A DNA stretch of 64,000 nucleotides, taken from the NCBI GenBank assembly GCA_904063045.1, contig CAJFCJ010000023.1, forward strand, positions 124,001 through 188,000. The letters are read 5' to 3'. Positions within the stretch are counted from its first letter, which is position 1. Each line of letters begins with the position of its first letter. Of the stretch, positions 52,701 through 60,418 are shown piece after piece. The DNA is from Dimorphilus gyrociliatus. Its lineage: Eukaryota > Annelida > Polychaeta > Dinophilidae. The notes beneath the pieces were generated by a model, which saw nothing but the letters and a program-made list of their open reading frames with translations, ran no database searches and was not told the DNA's origin. The position numbers were made by a program, and so were the translations under genes.

Positions 52701-55700
52701 GATTAGAGTTGAAAATATAACAAGCGAAAGTGCTAAATTGACTTGGAAAAAGTCTGAATATGATGGAGGCTCTCCAATTACAGATTATGTGGTTGAAATA
52801 AGAGATTTAACGAAATCAAGACCTTTCTGGACAAAAATCGCAAGTGTACCACCATCCAAATGCGCTCTATATCTAGATGATATGGAGGATAACAAGCAAT
52901 ACGTTATTAGAGTCCTTGCAAAGAATGCTGTTGGGGATAGTTTTCCACTTCTCTCTGATATTATTACACCAATCAGATCATTAATTCCACCATCCGCACC
53001 TGGCGGACTGAGAATTGTTACAAGTACTGGAAATGCTTCCACGCTACAATGGCTACCTCCTAAGCACGAAGGTAGTTCAGCCATTTCAAAATACATTATA
53101 ATGAAGAAGGAGTCTAAAAGAACAGTATGGGAAAAGGCTGCTGAAGTGGATAGTACAACTAACAGATATACAGTTTCAAACTTAAATGAAGAAAAGAGTT
53201 ACGATTTTGCAGTTTATGCTGTAAATGAAGCTGGAGAAGGAAAGAGGTCCAGTACAGAATTTGTAGGACAACCAACTGCAAAACTCCGTAGCTTTTCGGG
53301 AGTTGAAAAAGTGGATTTATCAAGAGACAGATCAAGAGAAAGTATTGGTTTGGGAGTTAGACCAAGGAGAAGCTACTCAGGTATAGAGAGAAAAGACTTA
53401 CCAAGCGAAAGAGAGAGAAGCTACTCAATAGTCGAAAAAGATGTTCTCTTTGGTGGCAAGGGAGATATCTATACAGGCGTATATGCTTCCTATAAAACAA
53501 TGAAAGTGGTTACAGGTTTGTCTCATAGATTACGGTATACATTAGTATATAGAAACTAATACAATATAAATTCCAAACAGAAGAGAAACCTCCTACGGGT
53601 AGACCAAAGAGATTTAGACGTGAGGAAGTCGATTCACAACCACGCTATGAGCCAAAACCAGAAAAAAGGACTGCGCCATCTCAACCGAGAGGACCGATAG
53701 AGATATTGGAGATTACCAGAACTACCATAACTATTAGCTGGTTGCCTCCTGCATCGGATGGATGTGCGGCAATAAGCAACTATATAATCGACTATAAAGA
53801 AATAAATAAGTCTTGGAGACTCTCATCAAGAATACCAGCACATAAGACATCTCATACTATTACCGATCTCAGAGAAGGAAAATCTTATTATTTTAGAGTT
53901 TCGGCCGAAAATTATGTCGGAACATCGCAACCTCTTGTACTAAATTTACCAGTAAGTCCGAGACGGTCAGCAGCAAGACCTTCCGCTCCGATTGACATTA
54001 TTAATGTAGAATGGTCGGTTGATGGGTCACCTACATTAACGTGGGCCGAACCGGAAGACGATGGTGGAACTAAAATCGTAAGATACATTGTAGAATATAG
54101 AGAATACGAGTCATTCGACTGGAAATTACTTGAAAGAATTAGTAGAAGAAAGATTTCCATACCTAATTTCAAGAGTTCAAAATATTATCTAAGAATCAGC
54201 GCAGAAAATGAAGTAGGAAGAGGAGATTCGTTAGAAATAGATCTAAAAGACTACGAAAGCGTCAAGAAAACAATGGCTCCTCCCAGTCGCCCACAAATTC
54301 CACTCGTTGTAACACCGTCAGAAGGTTCCGTTCAGTTAGCATGGCAACCTCCTAAATACGATGGATCAAGCGATATTATATCATATACTATAGAGATGCG
54401 AGATATAGCAGAACCTAAATTTAGATGGGTTCCTGTTACAAGACTATCTGCTAAAGTCTTTACGTATGAGGTCAAACATTTGACTGTCGGTCATAAGTAT
54501 TACTTTAGAATTTGTGCCGAGAACAAAGCGGGCAAAAGCGATTGGCTAGAATCTAGAACGAGTGCTGAGGCTAAAAATCCTATTGTTACACCAACATCTC
54601 CAAATGATTTGGAATTAGTCTCAATTAATCACGAAATAGTAAAAATATCTTGGAAGGAACCATCGGACGATGGTGGTAGTCCCATAACGGGATATGTTGT
54701 GGAAAAAAGAGAACCTGGTTCAACTATTTGGCACCCAATATCGAGATTGGATAATAAAACGTTTAATTTTGCCATAAGAAATCTCTCTGCCAACATAACC
54801 TATTTCATTAGAGTAGGCGCTGAAAATATACTAGGAGTTGGCAATTGGAGAGAATTATCTGATTCCGTCCGATTATCAGCTTCAGGCGAGCAGCTGCCTC
54901 ACGAACCTACAAATATTAGAGCAGTAGAAATTTCAAGTGATACTGTTAAATTAAGCTGGGATGCGCCAATATCATCGGGAACAGCTCCCATCACAGGATT
55001 TTATATTGAACAGAAAGTTGGAAATAGAAATTGGAGAAATATTGGATATGATAATCCTCATAGATTGTGGTGGAGTGCTACAAAATTAAAGGAGGGCGTT
55101 ACATACTTCTTTAGAGTTTGTGCAGAAAATAGATTCGGAAAGGGTGATTGGGGATATAGTAAAGCAATTGTTCCAGCAACAAAAACAGTAAAAATTGGTA
55201 CGTTTCTACTAAAAATTGAAATGTTTCGATATAATTATTAATTGATTGTCTTTCTTTCATTTAATTTAGCTATACCCAGTTCACCGTCACTATTCCAAAT
55301 TAGTAAGGCGACAGATACTGCAGTCACTTTGTCGTGGATGCCACCAGAAAAGAATAGAGATAGAATTAACAAGTATCTATTGGAAATGAACGATGGAAAT
55401 TCATGGGTTAAAATCAGAGAGGTTGATCCATGCGATGTCCTTCGTTCAACCGTTGATAGATTAAGGAAGGATCGAAATTATCAATTTAGAGTTAGCGCTA
55501 TTAACGACGGAGGAAAAGGGGTTCCCACTCAAATTGACTACTCTCCTTCTGGCGATAGCCAAGGTAAATTTTTATTTGTAGAACTAGTAATGATAGGGAA
55601 TTTTATAAATTATTTCGATAGTAGGTACTCCCGATACACCGCTTGGTCCATTAAAAATCGTAAGAGTAACTCGAAGAGCAGTCCACTTAAAGTGGTCCAT

Positions 55701-56100
55701 GCAGACTGAAAGAAGCAATATCGATCGTTATGTTATAGAGAAGAGAGAAGCGACCAAATCAAAGTGGACCAAAGTAGCAACAACACCTTCCGGAGTCACT
55801 GCAGTAGTCGTTAGCGATTTGATCGAGGATAAATTGTATTATTTTAGAGTTTGGTCTGAAAACACAAATGGAAAGAGCAGCTCGTATATTGAAATTGATA
55901 TACCAGTTGCAACTAAACGAGTATTAGAAGTCGCTTCGCAACCGAATATTGAAATGTACACAAGAGAAATCTACGAGGAAAGAACAGCAGCTGGAAGAGT
56001 CGAAACAATCGTCTCTGAACGTTCAACCACTGCTTTTTCAAGATACGGAGATTTGCCGTTATCTAACGTTTCTTCTGACAAACTTGCTCCGAAGTTTTAA
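15027..56100 (+). CDS. Titin/twitchin-like giant Ig-FnIII protein
   Basis: I read 91 exons totalling 34,805 nt, about 11,600 residues, from a phase-1 acceptor at 15027 to TAA 56098-56100. Nearly all junctions fall in phase 1 at domain edges. Domain count: 13 tandem Ig; 19 Ig-Ig-Fn-Fn-Fn units (38 Ig, 57 Fn); then about 10 Fn with basic Ser-rich linkers. Fn domains carry the W-x-x-P and D-G-G-S/A-x-I-x-x-Y-x-x-E-K/R signatures and the A-E-N-x-x-G strand-F motif of sarcomeric Fn domains. Such proteins bind myosin along the thick filament of muscle. There is no kinase domain, signal peptide or membrane segment. No start codon is found, so the 5' part must lie upstream, perhaps through the Ig exons at 1-2783. 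Exon coordinates are in the segment entries. Confidence 0.9.
19826..23040 (+). repeat. Super-repeat period 1 (units 1a and 2b)
   Basis: Exons: 19826-19967, 20034-20443, 20496-20620, 20686-20857, 20914-22680 and the first half of 22747-23313. Unit 1 is Ig-Ig-Fn-Fn-Fn of type a, whose second Ig carries A-Y-P-E-P and N-N-Y-G-E-T. Unit 2 is type b: its first Ig carries G-E-P-E-P and its second G-I-P-K-P and A-E-N-Q-H-G. Coding length is about 2910 nt. The first two Fn domains of unit 2 are nearly identical to those of unit 4. Confidence 0.85.
22098..22683 (+). repeat. 586-nt near-identical block, copy 1
   Basis: It matches 25242-25827 with three substitutions by eye (in GGATCACCAG/CCG, TCGAAA/GATGG and GGGACA/CTAGG contexts). 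It covers the first two Fn domains of unit 2b and ends just inside the following intron. Confidence 0.93.
23041..26174 (+). repeat. Super-repeat period 2 (units 3a and 4b)
   Basis: Exons: second half of 22747-23313, then 23373-23654, 23725-24912, 24967-25824 and 25884-26174. Unit 3 is type a (T-P-L-E-D-Q-T-V in the first Ig; L-K-V-G-Q and E-T-I-T-R-M-T-S-L in the second). Unit 4 is type b (I-G-S-A-P-E-I-K, then G-K-P-K-P and A-E-N-Q-H-G). Coding length is about 2892 nt. Confidence 0.87.
25242..25827 (+). repeat. 586-nt near-identical block, copy 2
   Basis: Second copy, exactly 3144 nt downstream of the first, in the first two Fn domains of unit 4b. Similarity falls sharply on both sides, including the Ig upstream and the intron downstream. 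Confidence 0.93.
26237..29650 (+). repeat. Super-repeat period 3 (units 5a and 6b)
   Basis: Exons: 26237-26506, 26567-26848, 26908-27201, 27274-27576, 27638-27940, 28003-28290, 28365-28640, 28712-29014 and 29075-29650. This is the clearest period, with nearly one exon per domain, all symmetrical phase 1-1. Coding length is 2895 nt, 965 residues. Unit 5 is type a (E-T-I-S-N-M-T in the second Ig). Unit 6 is type b (I-D-I-G-E-P-K-S-K-V, then G-K-P-K-P). Confidence 0.88.
29710..33269 (+). repeat. Super-repeat period 4 (units 7a and 8b)
   Basis: Exons: 29710-30109, 30184-30341, 30402-30488, 30560-30769, 30829-31428, 31488-31657, 31718-31835, 31900-32184, 32256-32558, 32618-33038 and 33100-33269. 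Several domains are split by additional introns in phase 0, 1 or 2. Coding length is 2922 nt, 974 residues. The second Ig of unit 7 has E-T-I-H-S-M-T (type a). Unit 8 has D-L-G-E-P-E-A-K-V and G-T-P-Q-P (type b). Confidence 0.87.
33337..36737 (+). repeat. Super-repeat period 5 (units 9a and 10b)
   Basis: Exons: 33337-33542, 33608-33671, 33735-34019, 34087-34383, 34443-34615, 34685-34814, 34889-35191, 35246-36094 and 36156-36737. Coding length is 2889 nt, 963 residues. The 64-nt exon 33608-33671 completes the first Ig. Unit 9 has D-T-I-H-G-M-T-S-L (a). Unit 10 has D-V-G-K-P-P-A-N-I and G-I-P-Q-P (b). Confidence 0.87.
36805..40207 (+). repeat. Super-repeat period 6 (units 11a and 12b)
   Basis: Exons: 36805-37074, 37136-37304, 37365-37480, 37546-37842, 37903-38074, 38144-38286, 38343-38924, 38985-39269 and 39323-40207. 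Coding length is 2919 nt, 973 residues. The 60-nt intron at 37305-37364 has no in-frame stop. Removing it restores D-T-I-T-R-M-T-S-L, the type-a signature. The first Ig of unit 12 is a divergent b type. Confidence 0.86.
40279..43530 (+). repeat. Super-repeat period 7 (units 13a and 14b)
   Basis: Exons: 40279-41142, 41212-41511, 41575-41883, 41942-42229, 42300-43066 and 43131-43530. Coding length is 2928 nt, 976 residues. Unit 13 has L-K-V-G-Q and D-T-I-F-N-M-T (a). Unit 14 has G-R-P-K-P and lacks the D-T-I-M-T insert (b). Confidence 0.87.
43590..46959 (+). repeat. Super-repeat period 8 (units 15a and 16b)
   Basis: Exons: 43590-43720, 43774-44494, 44556-44852, 44924-45517, 45583-45870, 45934-46236, 46304-46606 and 46666-46959. 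Coding length is 2931 nt, 977 residues. Unit 15 has L-I-V-K-V-G-G and A-H-P-Q-P (a). Unit 16 has V-G-K-A-P-K-L, D-I-G-E-P-E-S-E and G-I-P-K-P (b). Confidence 0.87.
47018..50345 (+). repeat. Super-repeat period 9 (units 17a and 18b)
   Basis: Exons: 47018-47159, 47236-47363, 47430-47711, 47780-48076, 48142-49041, 49112-49399 and most of 49466-50447. Coding length is about 2917 nt. Unit 17 has D-T-I-H-N-L-T-S-L (a). Unit 18 has G-G-E-P-L-A-K-I and G-Q-P-K-P (b). This is the last period with clear a/b parity. Confidence 0.85.
50346..52310 (+). repeat. Final Ig-Ig-Fn-Fn-Fn unit (unit 19) with Ser/Arg linker
   Basis: Exons: end of 49466-50447, then 50509-50674, 50743-50913, 50979-51102, 51162-51452, 51520-51957 and the first part of 52015-52605. 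Both Ig domains match neither type a nor type b clearly. A linker rich in Ser, Pro, Arg and Thr (about 51525-51650) is inserted before the second Fn, with several S-P and R-S-P sites that could be phosphorylated. Confidence 0.8.
52311..56100 (+). other. Fn-only C-terminal tail of the giant protein
   Basis: Exons: end of 52015-52605, then 52676-53515, 53581-55197, 55270-55563 and 55625-56100. It holds a degenerate Fn (about 52320-52605), two Fn, a basic Ser/Arg linker with repeated S-[FY]-S-G-[VI]-E (about 53290-53450), a second basic linker (53581-53690), five Fn in one 1617-nt exon, two more Fn, and a Ser/Thr-rich end of about 60 residues. No kinase and no Ig is present after 51102. TAA is at 56098-56100. 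Confidence 0.85.
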
Positions 56101-56126
56101 AATACTCTTTAATTTTGCTTTGAAAG

Positions 56127-56164
56127 TACTATAATTTTATCTAAAAATAGATAAAATTATAGTA
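56127..56164. repeat. Perfect 17-bp hairpin in the 3' UTR
   Basis: The arms TACTATAATTTTATCTA and TAGATAAAATTATAGTA are exact reverse complements around an AAAA loop. It starts 27 nt after the giant gene's stop codon. It could be a 3' UTR structure or a remnant of a small inverted-repeat element. Confidence 0.8.
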
Positions 56165-57028
56165 TTTTATTTATCAATATGTGGATTTATAAGATTGCGG
56201 TAAAAAATGAAAAAAGGGTAAAATTTTGAAAATCGTCTATTGCAAATATGCTTCTAGATAATTTATGTCTCACACATGTTTTCTTTCGACTTATACTGCA
56301 AATATTCCTTTGCTAAAGTTTGCATATTTAATTAAAAAAAGGGCATGCAAAATTAATTAACTATCTATCCCTTTTTTGATTTAATTGAAATTGGCATGGA
56401 AAAGAAATATTTGCTTTGTATCGAGTGTTCATATCTTTAAACATTCTCTAAATTATTTACTTTTTTTTTCATTCTCTCTTTGTCTTTTTCTCTCTCCTCT
56501 CTTCCTTTCTTTCAGGGCAGTTTATTTGTAAGCTGCCTGTAAAATGAGAAGAAGAGGGGAAGAAATGATTTGAGGTATGAGTGAAAAAGAAAATATTTAC
56601 CAAAACATAAAAAAAACTAAACAAGGTTGATACACCATTAGATTAAAAACTTTGATATTAGTTCTTAAAGAAATTCATTGTCAATACTAAGAGAAAAAGA
56701 AGATGATTTATTCACTTTTCTCGTTGACAATACCATATTGGAACACTACATTTTACATAATGAAATAATAATTAATTCTTTTTTCATTGCGAAAAAAATT
56801 GAATTTGAACCGAAAAGAAAAGGGATAAAAATCATTCACTAAATACGATTTATGAATGAAAACAAAAAACAATCGAATTTTTTGGTATAAGCCAAAAAAT
56901 GGGAAAAATATGGCTGTTAATATAAAATGTTAATATCATATATACAATATATATATATATATATATCTGTATAGATGAAATTATACAAATTTTCAGCCAT
57001 TTTATCATTGAATGCAAGCTTTCAAATT

Positions 57029-57034
57029 AATAAA
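57029..57034 (+). terminator. Candidate poly(A) signal for the giant gene
   Basis: The first AATAAA I found after the stop at 56100, implying a 3' UTR of about 0.95 kb. An ATTAAA at 56642-56647 is an alternative. Confidence 0.35.
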
Positions 57035-58259
57035 ATGATTGTGTGTCTTTTGTAATCATCTGCAAGTTTATATATATATATATATATAGATAAAAAATGC
57101 ATTGTGTTTTGGAAAATATTCATCTCAATACTAAAGTAATAAGGTTTTTATTGTTTAAAATAATTTAATTGTGCCTATCATTTGTGCTTTCTTCTTGAAT
57201 CAATAAAAACTATTAGAATCATCATTAAAGAACTATTTATTTGTTAATTGCCTAAGAAACTATTTCTTCCGTCAGTTTCAATTCTTAGTGTTAATTTCAA
57301 TCCTTTAGTTTTTAATTTATGAACGAAAAACTTTATCATTTATAGATTTAAATCTATACTAATATATATATATATACTGCTTATATCGTTAATTATTATC
57401 CTCCATTATATAGATATTGATCAATAAAAACCTTTTTCCGGTGTCTACACTTTCATGGAACTGAATTAAAGCCGAAAAATGAAGGTGCCAAAATTGATTA
57501 ATTAGTCTTCTTTATGACTGCGACATTAGAAGTGGATAACCTTTCCAGAAACCAATAATTACCGTTATAACATAAAATGTAAATCTTTTACGTTAACCTA
57601 AAAAGTTCTATTTAAAATCATCACTCTTTAATATTTCAATTTGACTATGAAAATTATTTAATAAAAGTAAATATGGTAGTAATTTTCTATCAAATAATAG
57701 TATAGCTAGTTAGATGTTATAAGAGAGATAGAAACAAGTTACGTTTAGCATTACAACTTTTATCTTCTTTTCCGAAAATGAGAAATTTCCAAGAAATAAT
57801 TACCGGTTCCCTGCAAATTTTTATAATAGAGTGAGATTCTTTCTCAAACGTTTCCTCTGACCTTGAGTTTAGCATATCAATGGCTTATAATAAGGAAAAG
57901 AATAGTTAAAAGGATGAAAAGATAGATAAAGATAGACTCAAATTATTTCTTATACTGTATGAATAAGTGAAAGATCAATGACACTGAAAACTGATTGTCC
58001 AAATACTGTATTAAGCTAGTCTTACCGAAACAAACAACGGAAAGAGGTCAGCGTTTCACTCTTTAGAGTAGAGTAAAATTGTAAATCGTTCGCTTCAATA
58101 CAGATAATGAATGACTTTTGATACGTTTGTTGCTTTCAATTGTTTTATTTCATAAGTCAAATTGATCTTTAAAGAGGTTAGCATTTATCTTAATTGTTCG
58201 ACTATGCTCATAGTCAAACATAACTGGAAAGTGAGTGGACTTAGAAAGAAGGAAATAGT

Positions 58260-59815
58260 ATGATAAAGAGTATAGCGATTCTATTTTGCCTGATTTCAAC
58301 TTATATCGGTAAATTCTTATTAAATAAGTAAAAAGAGTTGATTGAATTTATTTTCTTTTAATTATTAGCAGGGTGTATTGTTAAAAGATTAAATTTAAAT
58401 AACGAAGCCATTTTTCCAAATGATGCTTTTACCGCGTACCAAACAAGATTACCATCGGATAAACCTCATTATGCTCGACTTAATAGATCTATTATAGGGC
58501 ATCAACCGGATGAACCCTGGAAAGCATGGTATGGTCTTAACTCTTCAAGTTATCTTCAAGTTAATCTTGGTAATTTCCGTTCTATCGCCATAAATACTAA
58601 TACTTTCGTATTATACTAATAATCTTGAATTTTCAAAAAGGAAAAGTTTACGAAATACATGCAATGGAATTGAGAGGAGGAGGAATAGGCTCCGTTCAAC
58701 ATTATACATCACATTTTCGAATTAGTTACGGAGTTATACTTAAAAGAATCTTATCCCTAAATGCTAACAATACCGAAAAAGTAAGGCAATAATAATTATC
58801 TTGTTTTTTTAAAAAAAAAATAATAACTATTTAAGAAAATAAGAGAAATGTATGTCGTTCTCTGAACAGATATTTAATGGCAACACTCACTTAAATAGCG
58901 ATGATATTTTATACTTTACGTTTGATGAACCAATTTTGTTAAAATATTTCCGGTTTCACACACTTTCAGGAAATGAAATGCCTGTTAATCTTGAATTGTA
59001 TGGATGCGGTATAATTGTAATTTATTTTAATTTATTATATTGTTAATTATGATTTTGTTAATACAGAAATTCAATATTGTAAAGGAAATGTTGTTGGATT
59101 ATTCAACTATTCCAGAGTACCTAATAGTGCTTTCTACGGTTATAATAAACTATACCATTTCCATAGAGCTCAAGACGCTAGACTACAATTTAAAAACGAT
59201 GAAGAACATTCGTGGTTTGGCTTTAATGAATCGAGTTATTTACAAGTAGATTTAGGCAATTAATATTGATCAACTAATTATACTTTTGACTAGATAATAA
59301 ACCCCAAACTATTTCAAATAGGTCAATTATACGATATATTTGGTTTGGATATGAAAGGTTCAAAATATCAAAATGAATCATATTATACCAGTACCTTTCT
59401 CATTGGTTACAGTATGAATATTTCAGATATTAGATTTTACGAAACGAATGGACAAACAAAGGTATATTCTATTAAGTATTTTTATTCAACAAACAAAATA
59501 TATTAATAATCATACGGATTCTTTTGTTTTTATAAATTTCAAGATTTTCCAAGGAAATTATGAGTATAACAGTAGAGATATACAACACAAAAATTTCTTA
59601 TATAAACTAACAACAAGATACATTCGATTTTATCCTTTAACCGGTTACCGTCGACCTGTAAATCTTGAGTTATACGGATGTGGTAGGTGCTTTTTAAATA
59701 TTTCATCATCTAATTTACCTCATTTTATTGGATGCATCTCATTAAATGATTTTTCGATTTTTTTTGTTTTTTTTTGTCTTTTAAAGATAACTTATTACAA
59801 AGGAAAGGAAATTAG
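58260..59815 (+). CDS. Secreted protein with two discoidin (F5/8C) domains
   Basis: Eight exons: 58260-58308, 58372-58569, 58641-58780, 58870-59008, 59067-59255, 59322-59461, 59544-59682 and 59787-59815, giving 340 residues. A signal peptide covers about 1-16. Each discoidin domain begins at a Cys and ends L-E-L-Y-G-C, with S-S-Y-L-Q-V-N/D-L-G and Y-x-T-S-x-F motifs of the family, so it probably binds sugars or lipids outside the cell. The two domains have matching exon structures (198/189, 140/140, 139/139 nt, same phases), showing tandem duplication. The intron after 59255 appears to start with GC. The last 29-nt exon is supported by an AATAAA 19 nt after its stop. Retention of the last intron would instead lengthen the frame to 59870. 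Confidence 0.82.
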
Positions 59816-60418
59816 TACTCTAACCAAACACCAAATAAAAATCAATATTGTCTTGTTTTGTTTACTTTAAAATCGGAAAATTTCAATATTTTATGACATT
59901 TTACGTAAATTCAATGAAAATTAACAATCTTAACCGGTTAGTTGAGCCTGATGCATTTCCATCCATAAACATTTCTCTATATGTATATATACGGCAGAGT
60001 ATCACAATATACATCTTTTTAACAGTATTTAAATACATAAAACTCTCAAACACGGAAAAAACTCACAAAAAACATCCGATAGAAAAAACACAATTTTTAA
60101 GTCACAAAGCCAATCACAGACCAATGCGTTAATACTAACTTCAAAAGATTTAAATACGTAATATTGCACGATCTCATGTCAAAAATAATTTCTAAATTCT
60201 CTATGTTAGTCATGTGTGAAACAATTATGCAAATTATGCAGTCGATTATGCATTTTTTTTTTAACGATAGCAGCGGCCCCCACCACTTTTCATGCACCAA
60301 AACAAAAACTGTAATAGAACTAAATCGTGAAACAAAAAAAAACTATTCATTTTTTTTTTCATGAGACGAAAGTTTCTAAAAATTCATTAATAATAAATTT
60401 CTTAACCTCAAAAATTTA
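59816..60418. other. Convergent intergenic stretch
   Basis: It lies between the tail-to-tail discoidin and SPATS2-like genes and holds both 3' UTRs. AT-rich; no supported coding sequence, and the short open frames here have no domain. Confidence 0.6.
59834..59839 (+). terminator. Poly(A) signal AATAAA
   Basis: It lies 19 nt after the TAG at 59813-59815 of the discoidin gene and supports the short terminal exon. Confidence 0.55.

Larger units (their letters stand above)
56101..58259. other. 3' UTR and intergenic stretch
   Basis: AT-rich, with no coding sequence seen. It holds a perfect hairpin just after the stop (56127-56164), candidate AATAAA signals at 57029-57034 and 57202-57207, and (TA)n tracts at about 56948-56966, 57068-57089 and 57361-57377. 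Confidence 0.6.

Noticed and set aside
59448-59870. Discoidin gene ending at 59870 by read-through of the last donor
   Set aside because: The added tail is hydrophobic and Lys-rich without a domain; a GT donor at 59683, an AG at 59786 and an AATAAA 19 nt after the resulting stop fit better.
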